64,000 bases of DNA from Arthrobacter_B citreus (GTDB taxonomy: Bacteria > Actinomycetota > Actinomycetes > Actinomycetales > Micrococcaceae), in the NCBI RefSeq assembly GCF_042429235.1, contig NZ_JBHMBA010000008.1, one strand, 5' to 3'. The notes beneath the pieces were generated by a model. The model was not told the DNA's origin and made no database searches. It worked only from the letters and a program-made list of their open reading frames with translations. The position numbers were made by a program, and so were the translations under genes. Below, piece after piece: positions 26,801-34,734 of this stretch (positions are counted from its first letter, which is position 1; the number at the start of each line of letters is the position of its first letter).

Positions 26801-27758
26801 CGATGACGTATTTGATCCCCGGCACGGTCAGCGAGGTCTCGGCAACGTTGGTGGCCAGGATAATCCGCCGGTGCTTGCCGGGGTGGAAGACCTTGTGCTG
26901 GTCCGCCAGGGAGAGCCGGGCGTACAGCGGCAGGATCTCCGTGTTCGCCAGGCGGGGCACGCGCTGCACCGAGGAGCGCAGGGCATCGGCGGCGTCGCGG
27001 ATTTCGCGCTCGCCGGAGAAGAAGATCAGGATGTCTCCGGGGGCTTCGCGGGAGAGTTCCTCGACGGCGTCGCAGACGGCGTCCACCGGGTCGCGGTCTT
27101 CTTCCAGCTCATCGTCGACGTCTTCGTCGTCCGATCCGCCGTCCGCCGGCTGGTTGAGCGGGCGGTAACGGATCTCCACGGGGAAGGTCCGCCCGGAAAC
27201 TTCGATGATGGGCGCCGGCTTGCCGTCGGCCGCAAAGTGCTCGGCAAAGCGTTCCGGATCAATGGTGGCCGAGGTGATGATGACCTTCAGGTCCGGCCGT
27301 TCCGGCAGGAGCCTGCGCAGGTAGCCCAGGATGAAGTCGATGTTCAGGCTGCGCTCATGGGCTTCATCAATGATGATGGTGCTGTATTTCTTCAGCTTGC
27401 GGTCGTGCTGGATTTCGGCCAGCAGGATGCCGTCCGTCATGAGCTTGACCTTGGTCTGCCGGCTGGTTTCGCCGGTGAAGCGCACCTGGTAGCCCACCTC
27501 CGCGCCGAGCTCGACGTCGAGCTCCTCCGCGATGCGCTCGGCCACCGTGCGGGCGGCCAGCCGCCGCGGCTGGGTGTGGCCGATCAGGCCCTTCTCCGCC
27601 AGCCCGAGTTCCAGGCACATCTTGGGGATCTGGGTGGTTTTGCCGGAACCGGTTTCGCCCGCGATGATCGTCACCTGGTTGGCGGCAATGGCCGCCATGA
27701 TGTCTTCGCGGCGCTCCGAAACGGGCAGCTGGGCGGGGTAGGAAATAGTCAGTGCCAT
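23844..27758 (-). CDS. hrpA: ATP-dependent RNA helicase HrpA (DEAH box)
   Basis: The 1,304-residue protein has Walker A GETGSGKTTQIPK near residues 34-46, DEAH in IIIDEAHERSLN, motif III (SATID), motif V-VI (ATNVAETSLTVPGI and QRSGRCGRV), an HA2/OB-fold region and a long DUF3418-type C-terminal half ending in EVRWMIEELRISFFAQELGT. This is the full-length bacterial HrpA pattern. An acidic insert (SDDEDVDDELEEDRD) lies between the two RecA-like domains. ATG 27758 has a GGAAG site and starts 14 bases after the WYL regulator stop, so the two may be co-transcribed. Confidence 0.93.
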   Translation of the reverse strand: MALTISYPAQLPVSERREDIMAAIAANQVTIIAGETGSGKTTQIPKMCLELGLAEKGLIGHTQPRRLAARTVAERIAEELDVELGAEVGYQVRFTGETSRQTKVKLMTDGILLAEIQHDRKLKKYSTIIIDEAHERSLNIDFILGYLRRLLPERPDLKVIITSATIDPERFAEHFAADGKPAPIIEVSGRTFPVEIRYRPLNQPADGGSDDEDVDDELEEDRDPVDAVCDAVEELSREAPGDILIFFSGEREIRDAADALRSSVQRVPRLANTEILPLYARLSLADQHKVFHPGKHRRIILATNVAETSLTVPGIKYVIDTGTARISRYSHRTKVQRLPIERISQASANQRSGRCGRVSDGIAIRLYSQEDFESRPEFTDPEILRTNLAAVILQMAAMGVAKGPKDVADFPFVQPPDSKAINDGATLLKELGALQPAGGITPVGRKLSQLPVDPRLGRMIVEAGARGCAKEVMVLTAALTIQDPRERPSKDDAARAQKAAELHKRFVDENSDFTGYLNLWRYVQEKQKELSSSAFRRLCKNEFLNYLRIREWQDLFTQLRQIAKPLGITLTPGPVDPVAHDKEIHMSLLAGLLSHIGLYDQRKREYSGARGTRFAVFPGSALFKKTPDWVMAAELVETSRLWARVAAKFDPLWVEEVAPHLIKRSYSEPHWSKSRGSVMAYEKVTLYGVPVIPQRSINYGRVDPELSREMFIRHALVEGDWRTHHKFFHRNQALLAEVEELENRVRRRGLRVDDETLFEFYDERVGKDVVSERHFDKWWKSARHENPTLLDFDPEALRTDDASGLDENDFPKSFHYSDFDLPLTYEFSPGIAGAGDGVSVEVPVLFLNQLDPEPFKWQIPGLRAELITALIKSLPKAIRKNFIPAPDVARAAAAALAADFDPAKDALEPSLELALRRLKGHIIPPGSWNWDAVPEHLRMSFCVVDGSGKVLDEGKDLGALQESLAPATRRAIADSLGATPKTVTPKAGRKGKGSPGNPAPAGAESGLPAGSGPSLAEQTGLTEWTVGTIDRQVQRLVAGHMVTGYPALVDEGKTAGLRMFQNAGEQAAAMRGGVIRLLVLRVPSPAKYVLEHLSNAEKLTFSQNPHGSVAALIEDCTLAAVDKLTPEALPWNRADFDELYEKVRAELIDTVFTVTATVEKILSSTRRITKALKGTQSLALISALNDIRAQLDSLVYPGFVARTGYAQLTHLPRYLSGIERRLEKLPTNVQRDAQQMAVVQALEDDYDDAVAALLPGAGTPPALTEVRWMIEELRISFFAQELGTVRSVSEKRIRTALNAALAPA

Positions 27759-27771
27759 GATTGCTTCCAGT

Positions 27772-28770
27772 CTAGTGGCTGGAACCGTAACCTTCTCCTG
27801 ATTTCGCCGAGGGCCGGGCATCAGCGGCCCGCTGGAGCAGGGCGGCGGTGGAGCGGGCGCGGTCGCGCATCTCGGCCGGGGCCAGGATTTCGAATTCCAG
27901 CCCCAGCCCGGCCAGGCGCAGCAGCGGCAGATCCAACGAATCCCATCCGCCGCGCAGGATCGTATAGTTCGGCCCGTCCTCTTCCAAAGTGGCGGCCTCC
28001 GGCGGAATCCGCTCCTGCAGCTCGCCGATTGGCGCCGCAAGCCGCAGGACGACGTCGTACCGGTACGGGAAGCGGGTTATGGAGTCCTGGACATAGGCCG
28101 CCATGTCCTTGGCGGGCAGGGGACGGGGGAAGAAGCGCTCCCGCATGGCCGGGATGCTCTGGCACCGGTCCATGCGGAAGGTCCGCCAGTCCTGCCGCTC
28201 CAGGTCCCACGCCGCGAGATACCAGCGGCGGCCGGTGCTGACCAGCTTGTAGGGTTCCACCATCCGGCGTCCGGGAGCGGCGCCGGCCGCGGTGTAGCGG
28301 AAGGAGACCACCCGCTGTTCGGCAATGGCGCCGGAGAGGGCGGTCAGGGTCTGGGGATCGACGCTGGCGGCATTGCCGGCGAGCACGCTGACGGATAACC
28401 GCAGGGCGGAGAATTTGGGCCGCAGCCGTCCGGGCAGGACCTGCTCCAGCTTGGCCAGGGCACGGACCGAGGCCTCGCCGATGCCGGCAACCGGGCCGGT
28501 GGCGACGGCCGCCAACCCGAGTGCGACGGCGAGTGCCTCGTCGTCGTCGAGCAGCAGCGGGGGAAGCTGCGCGCCGGAGCCGAGCTGGTAGCCCCCGGCG
28601 ATTCCCGGCGATGCGGAGATCGGGTAGCCGAGGCTGCGCAGTTTGCTGATGTCGCGCCGGACCGTGCGTTCGGTGACGGTCATGCGGTCGGCGAGCGCCG
28701 CGCCGGTCCATTCACGCCGCATCTGCAGCAGTGACAGCAGGTGCAGCAGGCGGGCTGAGGTTTCCAACAT
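27772..28770 (-). CDS. WYL-domain transcriptional regulator (DeoR-like HTH)
   Basis: The 332-residue protein begins MLETSARLLHLLSLLQ, has a winged helix-turn-helix (TGAALADRMTVTERTVRRDI) and a central-to-C-terminal WYL domain with WYLAAWDLERQDWRTFRMDR. WYL regulators sense nucleic-acid-related or small ligands and often control the neighbouring gene. It is divergent from a short DinB-like gene; homologues of both are often neighbours. I chose ATG 28770; upstream in-frame codons lack a ribosome site. Confidence 0.88.
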   Translation of the reverse strand: MLETSARLLHLLSLLQMRREWTGAALADRMTVTERTVRRDISKLRSLGYPISASPGIAGGYQLGSGAQLPPLLLDDDEALAVALGLAAVATGPVAGIGEASVRALAKLEQVLPGRLRPKFSALRLSVSVLAGNAASVDPQTLTALSGAIAEQRVVSFRYTAAGAAPGRRMVEPYKLVSTGRRWYLAAWDLERQDWRTFRMDRCQSIPAMRERFFPRPLPAKDMAAYVQDSITRFPYRYDVVLRLAAPIGELQERIPPEAATLEEDGPNYTILRGGWDSLDLPLLRLAGLGLEFEILAPAEMRDRARSTAALLQRAADARPSAKSGEGYGSSH

Positions 28771-28794
28771 GGACACCAAGGTACTCCTGGCTAA

Positions 28795-28809
28795 GGACAG
28801 AAGCTGTCC
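28795..28809. promoter_or_regulatory. Palindrome before the WYL regulator
   Basis: GGACAG-AAG-CTGTCC is a perfect 6+3+6 palindrome 25 bases upstream of the regulator start and inside the divergent promoter region. It could be the autoregulatory operator. Evidence is position and symmetry only. Confidence 0.35.
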
Positions 28810-28935
28810 GCATTCGTTCATATTCTGGGTCATGCACCACATTCGGCGGCAGGACAGCCAAGGCGGGACCGCCGGCGCCGCCGAAGAGAACCGGCACCGC
28901 CAAGATCACCGGTACCACGAAAGGCAGGCGCAGTG

Positions 28936-29370
28936 ATGGAACGGAATGCGGAAACGGAGCGGACCGCAGGCGCCGGGCCGGCGGGTGGACTGGACGTTCC
29001 CGCTTTGCTTGCGGAGCAGCTGCAGTGGCACTGGGAGAACCAGGCCCGTCCCCGGCTGGAAAGGCTAACCGATGAGGAATACTTCTGGGAGCCCGTTCCC
29101 GGCTGCTGGAACGTACGGCCCCGGGGGACGGGGACGGCGCCCATCCACGCGGGTTCGGGGGAGTTCACCATCGACTTCGAGTATCCGGAACCGGTGCCCG
29201 CCCCCGTCACCACGATTGCCTGGCGGCTCGGCCACCTTCTGGTGGGAGTGCTGGGGGTCCGGAACGCCGCCCACTTCGGCGGCCCGCAGGTCAGCTATGA
29301 GGACTTCTCCTATCCGGGCACGGCTGCCGGGGCGCTGCTGCGCGACCTCTACGCCCACTGGCAGCGGTAG
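28936..29370 (+). CDS. DinB-superfamily protein, apparently C-terminally short
   Basis: A 144-residue product with the DinB_2-type opening (LLAEQLQWHWENQARPRLERL, EYFWEPVPGCWNVRP) and the histidine segment TIAWRLGHLLVGVLGVRNAAHFGG. Related proteins I know run 30-60 residues further, through a DExxHH-like C-terminal helix that supplies metal ligands; here a TAG follows LLRDLYAHWQR. It may be a truncated version or a pseudogene. No convincing continuation is visible in the other two frames. Start at ATG 28936 (a GTG directly precedes it). Divergent from the WYL regulator. Confidence 0.62.
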   Translation: MERNAETERTAGAGPAGGLDVPALLAEQLQWHWENQARPRLERLTDEEYFWEPVPGCWNVRPRGTGTAPIHAGSGEFTIDFEYPEPVPAPVTTIAWRLGHLLVGVLGVRNAAHFGGPQVSYEDFSYPGTAAGALLRDLYAHWQR

Positions 29371-29414
29371 CGGGCGGGGAGACGGTCCCCTTGGTTGGCA
29401 CAACCGTTGCGATC

Positions 29415-29432
29415 GTACCGTCCGGTCGGTAC
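29415..29432. promoter_or_regulatory. TetR-type operator, site 1 (upstream of SDR-MaoC)
   Basis: GTACCGTCCGGTCGGTAC is an 18-bp near-palindrome with one mismatched pair. Its core ACCGTCCGGTCGGT differs at one position from the ideal ACCGACCGGTCGGT, shared with two other sites in this locus. It lies 44 bases upstream of the dehydrogenase start. Confidence 0.68.
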
Positions 29433-29475
29433 GCTCGGCGGACAGCATGATCCAGCTCATACTCAAGGGAGAGAC

Positions 29476-30249
29476 ATGACCGAGGTTCCGGCACCACCAG
29501 AACAACGCACCGCCGTCGTCACCGGCGCGGGGCGGGGCATCGGCGCCGCCGTTGCATCCCGGCTCGCAGCTGACGGCCACCGCGTGGCCGTCCTCGACCT
29601 CCGCGAGGAGGACACCGCAGGCACGGTCGAGGCCATCAACAACTCCGGGGGCAAAGCGGTGGGGGTGGGCGCTGACGTCTCCGATGCCGGCGCCGTGGAT
29701 GCCGCGGTGGCACGGATAGCCGAGGAGCTTGGCGCACCCACCATCCTCGTCAACAACGCCGGGATCCTGCGGGACAACCTGCTGTTCAAGATGACCGAAA
29801 CGGACTGGGACGCGGTTATGGGCGTCCATCTCCGCGGGGCGTTCCTGATGAGCCGCGCGGTGCAGGTCCACCAGGTCAAGGAGAAATGGGGGCGCATCGT
29901 CAACCTGTCCAGCACCTCGGCGCTGGGCAACCGCGGGCAGGCCAACTACTCCGCGGCCAAGGCCGGGCTGCAGGGCTTCACCAAGACCCTGGCCATCGAA
30001 CTCGGCCGGTATAACGTGACGGTCAACGCCATTGCGCCGGGCCTGATCGAGACCGACATGACCCGGGCAACGGCGGAACGGATGGGAGTTGCGTACAGCG
30101 ACTTCATCTCCCACGCTGCGGCCGGGATTCCGGTGGGACGGACGGGAAAGCCCGCCGACATCGCGGCGGCCGCATCGTTCTTTGTCCGGGAGGAAGCATC
30201 CTTCGTCTCCGGACAGGTGCTTTACGTAGCCGGCGGACCGAAGGACTAG
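29476..30249 (+). CDS. SDR-family 3-hydroxyacyl-CoA/3-oxoacyl-ACP type dehydrogenase (FabG-like)
   Basis: A 257-residue classical short-chain dehydrogenase: cofactor loop TGAGRGIG, NNAG in ILVNNAGILRD, catalytic Ser in NLSSTSALG, and YSAAK for Tyr/Lys. The C-terminal GRTGKPADIAAAASFFVREE segment is FabG-like. The ATG at 29476 has a clear AAGGGAG site. It is two bases upstream of the MaoC gene. Given the partner, oxidation of a 3-hydroxyacyl-CoA during acyl-CoA breakdown is more likely than a role in fatty-acid synthesis, but this is inference. A TetR-type operator lies just upstream. Confidence 0.88.
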   Translation: MTEVPAPPEQRTAVVTGAGRGIGAAVASRLAADGHRVAVLDLREEDTAGTVEAINNSGGKAVGVGADVSDAGAVDAAVARIAEELGAPTILVNNAGILRDNLLFKMTETDWDAVMGVHLRGAFLMSRAVQVHQVKEKWGRIVNLSSTSALGNRGQANYSAAKAGLQGFTKTLAIELGRYNVTVNAIAPGLIETDMTRATAERMGVAYSDFISHAAAGIPVGRTGKPADIAAAASFFVREEASFVSGQVLYVAGGPKD

Positions 30250-30251
30250 GG

Positions 30252-30704
30252 ATGGCTCACTTCACCTCCGTGGAAGAGCTGGAATCCGCCGTCGGGCAGC
30301 GGGAAACCAGCGAATGGATCACCATAGACCAGGAACGCATCAACCGGTTTGCCGACGCCACCGGCGACCACCAGTGGATCCACCTGGACCCGGAACGGGC
30401 TGCCGCCGGACCCTTCGGCGGCACCATCGCCCACGGGTTCCTGGTGCTGTCGCTGTTGCCGGCCCTGACGGCAGGCCGGCTGAGCGTGGACGGAGCGGTC
30501 ATGGGCATCAACTACGGGCTGGACCATGTGCGGTTTCCCCACCCCGTTCCGGTGAACAGCCGGGTGCGCGCTGTGTCGGAACTGGCAAAGGTGGAAACCA
30601 CGCGCCAGGGCATCAGGATCGTCACCGGGATCACCATTGAGCTGGAGGGGGCGGACAAGCCCGCCGTCGCCGCTGATTGGATCACCCTGTACGTGCTGGC
30701 CTAA
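30252..30704 (+). CDS. MaoC-family (R)-specific enoyl-CoA hydratase
   Basis: The 150-residue single hot-dog-fold protein has the hydratase-2 motif ATGDHQWIHLDPERAAAGPF (Asp and His as catalytic pair) followed by GTIAHGFLVLSLLP. Members hydrate trans-2-enoyl-CoA to (R)-3-hydroxyacyl-CoA. The ATG begins two bases after the dehydrogenase stop, so the two are translated from one message and would catalyse consecutive steps. A bidirectional terminator follows immediately. Confidence 0.9.
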   Translation: MAHFTSVEELESAVGQRETSEWITIDQERINRFADATGDHQWIHLDPERAAAGPFGGTIAHGFLVLSLLPALTAGRLSVDGAVMGINYGLDHVRFPHPVPVNSRVRAVSELAKVETTRQGIRIVTGITIELEGADKPAVAADWITLYVLA

Positions 30705-30745
30705 GCAAGGGACCTGCCCGTCAAAGAACGGGCAGGTCCCTTTGC
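30704..30745. terminator. Bidirectional terminator between maoC and livK
   Basis: The stem GGGACCTGCCCGT paired with ACGGGCAGGTCCC, with flanking AGCAA/TTTGCT, serves the convergent MaoC and binding-protein transcripts. Confidence 0.85.
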
Positions 30746-30780
30746 TCATGTCCGCCCCGCTGCGTGCGGGCGGCCTGTGC

Positions 30781-32055
30781 CTACTGCGGAATGCCGTTCT
30801 CGGGCATGGCGGCGCGTTCCTCGGTGTAGGCGCTCACCGAGTCGCCGTCGACCGCATAGGGGGTTCCGGTGTAGGACTGCACGCCGCCGGACACCAGGGT
30901 GATCATTCCGCCCGTGTAGCCGGCGTGGCTGTCAGCGCTGAACCCGAGGGGGACGTGTCCGTTGCCTTTGACGCTGCCGGATTCCAGGGCTTCCAGCAGC
31001 GACTCGCGCGTGGGGTCCTCCCCGGCTTCATGCAGTGCCTCAACGAAGAGGTAGCCCAGCGACATCCCGAAGATGGTGTTGCCGTCGAACGGCGCCCCCG
31101 GGTTGTACTCCTCGTTGATTTCCTTGAACTTCGCGGTCCACTCATCCGCTTCATCCGAGTACGCCGGAAGGTAGTTGGCGCTGATGAACCCCTCCAGCAG
31201 CTTGTCGGTGTTTTCGCCGAGGTAGCTTGACAGGGTGTTGTAGTCGCCGCCCGCTGATGACGCCGCCCACTTCGGGAAGTAGCCGAGCTTGGCGGCGGTT
31301 CCGATGGCCTGGGCGCTGAAGCCGTTGATCGAGGCCAGGAAGTTCACCTCGCAGCCTGCTGCCTGCATGGCGCTGATCTGGGCTGCGACGTCCGTGTTGG
31401 CCGTGGAGTACACCTGTGAGCTGGCGAGCCCATCACTGCCCAGTGCCGCTTCGAGTCCGGTCTTGAAGTCCGCGCCGAAGTCGTCGTCCTGGCCGAAGAG
31501 GCAATAGGTCGCGTCGGGGAATTCCTCCTGCACGTAGGTGGCCAGCACCTTGGACTCGGTGTCGTAGTCCTGCATGAAGCCGTAGGTGTAGGGGTATTCC
31601 TCGGGCTGGTTCCAGGTGGGGCTGCCGGAGGCGACGAAGAGGTCCGGAACTTCGTTGTCGTTCAGGAAGTCCAGCACCGAGCTGTGCGGGGGAGTGCCCA
31701 GCCCGCCGAGAATCGCGAACACTTCGTCTTGGAGCACCAGCTCGCGCACCACGCTCTGCGTGTTTGCCGGGTTGTAGCCGTCATCCTTGACGCTGTACTC
31801 AATGGTGCGGCCGTGAACACCGCCGTTGTCATTGACGTAGTCGAAATAGGCCTTGGTTGCCGGCGAGATGGACGAGTATCCGGAGGCGGCCGGCCCGGTG
31901 AGCGGTTGGTGGGTGCCCACCGTGACAGTGGTGTCGGTGACCCCGGGTACGTCCTCGGCGGCAGCGGAGTCACCCCCTCCGGAGGAGCCGCACGCTCCCA
32001 GGGCGAGGGCCGCCGTGACGGCGGCGGCAAGGACCGGGTACTTGGAACTGGTCAT
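30781..32055 (-). CDS. livK: LIV-type ABC transporter substrate-binding lipoprotein
   Basis: A 424-residue branched-chain-amino-acid-type (HAAT) binding protein. It has a signal peptide with lipobox LGACGSSGGG, then TVTVGTHQPLTGPAASGYSS and the family fold typified by VREL..DEVFAILGGLGTP and LFVASGSPTWNQP. HAAT proteins bind amino acids but also urea, aromatic acids and other carboxylates. Unusually it is the last gene of its operon, overlapping livM by four bases. The substrate is unknown; the regulatory link to acyl-CoA enzymes suggests a carboxylic acid. Confidence 0.88.
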   Translation of the reverse strand: MTSSKYPVLAAAVTAALALGACGSSGGGDSAAAEDVPGVTDTTVTVGTHQPLTGPAASGYSSISPATKAYFDYVNDNGGVHGRTIEYSVKDDGYNPANTQSVVRELVLQDEVFAILGGLGTPPHSSVLDFLNDNEVPDLFVASGSPTWNQPEEYPYTYGFMQDYDTESKVLATYVQEEFPDATYCLFGQDDDFGADFKTGLEAALGSDGLASSQVYSTANTDVAAQISAMQAAGCEVNFLASINGFSAQAIGTAAKLGYFPKWAASSAGGDYNTLSSYLGENTDKLLEGFISANYLPAYSDEADEWTAKFKEINEEYNPGAPFDGNTIFGMSLGYLFVEALHEAGEDPTRESLLEALESGSVKGNGHVPLGFSADSHAGYTGGMITLVSGGVQSYTGTPYAVDGDSVSAYTEERAAMPENGIPQ

Positions 32056-33143
32056 GGCTGGCCTTTCGTAGTGGATAGTTGCGGTTGCGGTTGCAGGGGA
32101 GGCGTGGATGGTGCCGGAACGGCCGTTGGCGCAGTGACGCGGAACTTGCGCGCCGCGGCGGAGAGCAGTCCCTGGATGCCGCGGGGCGCGAGCAGGATCA
32201 CCAGGATGAGGATGGTGCCGAACACAGCGATGGCCAGGTTTCCGTCCAGCCGCTGTGCCATGTCCGCGGACACCGGGAGGTCGGCCGTGAGGGAATTGAT
32301 GGAGTGCGGCAGGAACACCATGATCAAGGCACCCCAGACGGCCCCGGTGAGGGAGCCGATGCCACCGATGACGGCAGCCATGAGCAGGTACAGGGACAGG
32401 ACCAGGGAATACGCTCCGGGGCTGGCGCTTTGCGTGATGTAGGCCAGCAGGCCGCCGCCCACACCGGCTGCGGCCGCACTGACGGTGAAGGAGATGATCT
32501 TGGTGCGGGCCACGTTTACGCCGGAAAGCGAGGCGGCGGCATCGTTGTCACGCACGGCACGGAGCTGGCGGCCGAAACGCCCCCGGAGCAGGTTATTCAG
32601 CACCACCATGACGGCGACGGCGCAAAGGATGGCCGGCCAGGACTGCCACTGCTCGTTGCTGACGGCGCCGCGGAGGGCTGCCGGGCGCTTCTCCACCGTG
32701 ATCCACAGCCCCTGGTCGCCGCCGAGCAGCCCGGAGAAGGTGCTGGTGACCGCCGGAATGGCCACCACCAGCGCAAGCGTGAAGCCGGCGAGGTACGGGC
32801 CATGCAGCCGTCCCGCCGCGCAGCCGATGACCAGTCCCAGCAGTGCTGCCCCCAGGACAGCGGCGGCCAGCGGTGCCAGCAGCAGGACCGGACCTTCGAT
32901 TCCGGCCTCCGCCAGGGCATTGGCGCAGAGCGCGTAGCTGTAGGCGCCGCAGGCCATCAGCGCCGCCTGGCCGAGCGAAAGCTGCCCGCCGCTTCCGGTC
33001 AGCACGGTCAGTCCGGCAACCGCACAGAGGTAGGCGCACACGGTGGCCAGCTGATAAGACACAAAAGCTTCGAGCCCAAAGGTCAGGCTGATCAGGGCAG
33101 CCGCGGCTCCGGCGGCCAGCAGCAGGGATTTGAGCGGATTCAT
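32052..33143 (-). CDS. livM: LIV-type ABC transporter permease, LivM
   Basis: A 363-residue membrane protein with about nine helices; the LivM pattern is seen in LTGSGGQLSLGQAALMACGAY and the ATPase-contacting loop GRFGRQLRAVRDNDAAASLSG. I start it at ATG 33143, overlapping the livH stop by four bases; the frame is open further upstream but that sequence is livH. It is followed by livK with an ATGA overlap. Together with LivH it forms the membrane pore. Confidence 0.9.
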   Translation of the reverse strand: MNPLKSLLLAAGAAAALISLTFGLEAFVSYQLATVCAYLCAVAGLTVLTGSGGQLSLGQAALMACGAYSYALCANALAEAGIEGPVLLLAPLAAAVLGAALLGLVIGCAAGRLHGPYLAGFTLALVVAIPAVTSTFSGLLGGDQGLWITVEKRPAALRGAVSNEQWQSWPAILCAVAVMVVLNNLLRGRFGRQLRAVRDNDAAASLSGVNVARTKIISFTVSAAAAGVGGGLLAYITQSASPGAYSLVLSLYLLMAAVIGGIGSLTGAVWGALIMVFLPHSINSLTADLPVSADMAQRLDGNLAIAVFGTILILVILLAPRGIQGLLSAAARKFRVTAPTAVPAPSTPPLQPQPQLSTTKGQP

Positions 33144-34018
33144 ACCGTGCGCTCCTTCGTCATGGAAAACAGTCCGGCGGGGCGGAGAAGCAGCACCGCC
33201 AGCAGGAGGACCAGCACTGCGATGGGAGCCAGCGTGGCGCCGAGGTAGCCGCTGACCCAGCTGAGCACCACTCCCACGGCCAGGCCGCCCGCAACGGCGC
33301 CGCCGGCGGAATCCAGTCCGCCCACCACGGCAACGGTGAAGGCGTACACAAAGACGGTGTCCACGGCGTGTGGATTCAGGCCGAGCTCGGTGGGAATGAT
33401 GAGCAGGGCAGCCAGGGCACCAACCGCTGAGGACAGTGCCCAGCCCAAGGTCAGCATGCGGGAGGACCGCACCCCCAGCAGCCGCGCCAGGTCGGGGGCG
33501 AAGGCGGCGGCGCGCAGCCTGAGCCCCAGGGATGTCTTGGTGAAAAGCAGCGCCAGCCCGCCGACAATCACGGCGATGCACGCGAAGATAAACAGGTCAT
33601 AGGGGGATACGGCGCTGATGCCGCCGATGGAGATGGGTGAGGTGCTGAAGGGTGTGGCCATGGCCCGGTAGCCGTTGCCGAAGATCATCCCCAGGATTGC
33701 CTGGATGACCAGCAGCAGTCCGAGTCCGGCTATGACGGAGTTCAACGGGGAAGTGTTTCCCACAAACCGCATCACGGTCCGCTCGACCACCGCGCCCAGG
33801 AGCAGCCCCGCGGCGACGGCGGATGCCAGCCCCATCCAGTAGCTGCCCGTGGCACTGGTCACGGTGAAAGCCACATAGGTGGTGGTCACGGCCATGGCGC
33901 CCTGGGCGAAATTCACGATGCGGGCGGCGCGCCAGATGATGACCAGCGACAGCGCGAAAGCCGCCAGGACGGCTCCGCGTGCGAGACCGTCAACGGTGAG
34001 GAAGAGAAATCTGTCCAT
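33140..34018 (-). CDS. livH: LIV-type ABC transporter permease, LivH
   Basis: The 292-residue LivH-type permease has hydrophobic helices across its length, the NFAQGAMAVTTTYVAF segment (counterpart of the NxxHGxxxMxGA motif) and an EAA-like loop TSLGLRLRAAAFAPDLARLLG. The start overlaps the livF stop by one base (TGATG) and the end overlaps livM by four, consistent with tightly coupled expression. Confidence 0.9.
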   Translation of the reverse strand: MDRFLFLTVDGLARGAVLAAFALSLVIIWRAARIVNFAQGAMAVTTTYVAFTVTSATGSYWMGLASAVAAGLLLGAVVERTVMRFVGNTSPLNSVIAGLGLLLVIQAILGMIFGNGYRAMATPFSTSPISIGGISAVSPYDLFIFACIAVIVGGLALLFTKTSLGLRLRAAAFAPDLARLLGVRSSRMLTLGWALSSAVGALAALLIIPTELGLNPHAVDTVFVYAFTVAVVGGLDSAGGAVAGGLAVGVVLSWVSGYLGATLAPIAVLVLLLAVLLLRPAGLFSMTKERTV

Positions 34019-34734
34019 CAGAACCCCAAGTAGGTGTGGCGGAGATCGGTGTCCGCGGCCAGGTCGGCAGCGGTGCGGGAAGCAACGACTTTTCCCAGGC
34101 TGAGTACGACGCCGTCATCGGCTACGGCGAGTGCGCTGCGGACGTTCTGCTCAATGAGGAGGACGGTTAGTCCGGTGTCGTCACGCAGCCCGCGCAGCAG
34201 CCCCAGGATCTGGGCGGTGATCCGCGGGGCCAGGCCCAGGGACGGTTCGTCCAGGAGGAGCAGCCGGGGATCCGCCATCAGTGCCCGGCCCAGGGCCAGC
34301 ATCTGTCGCTCGCCGCCGGAGAGCTGGTGGCCGGCGGCCCGGCGCCGGCGGGCCAGCGGTTCGAAGAGTTCGTACATCCGCGTGAGCAGGGCGGCTGCGG
34401 CGGCACGGTCCCGGCGCCAGAGTCCTCCGAGGCGCAGGTTCTCATCCACGGTGAGCTCGGTGATGACTCCGCGTCCTTCCGGGACCAGGGCAATGCCGCG
34501 GCGCACCATGTCCTCAACCCTGGCGCCGGCGAGATCCGATCCGTCAAAGCGGATGCTGCCGCCCGTTGGCGGCAGCTGACCGATGATGGTGCGCAGCAGC
34601 GTGGTTTTGCCGGCGCCGTTTGCACCGACGACGGCGGTGATGCTGCCGGCCTCGACGGTGATGCTGACGCCGTGCAGAACGGGAACGGGCCCGTATCCGG
34701 CGCTCACCGAGTCCAGGACCAAGAGGCCGCTCAT
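34018..34734 (-). CDS. livF: LIV-type ABC transporter ATP-binding protein, LivF
   Basis: A 238-residue ATPase: Walker A GANGAGKTTLLRT, signature QLSGGERQMLALGRALM, Walker B LLLLDEPSLGLAP, and the LivF-typical VLLIEQNVRSALAVAD. The start overlaps the livG stop by four bases. Confidence 0.92.
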   Translation of the reverse strand: MSGLLVLDSVSAGYGPVPVLHGVSITVEAGSITAVVGANGAGKTTLLRTIIGQLPPTGGSIRFDGSDLAGARVEDMVRRGIALVPEGRGVITELTVDENLRLGGLWRRDRAAAAALLTRMYELFEPLARRRRAAGHQLSGGERQMLALGRALMADPRLLLLDEPSLGLAPRITAQILGLLRGLRDDTGLTVLLIEQNVRSALAVADDGVVLSLGKVVASRTAADLAADTDLRHTYLGF

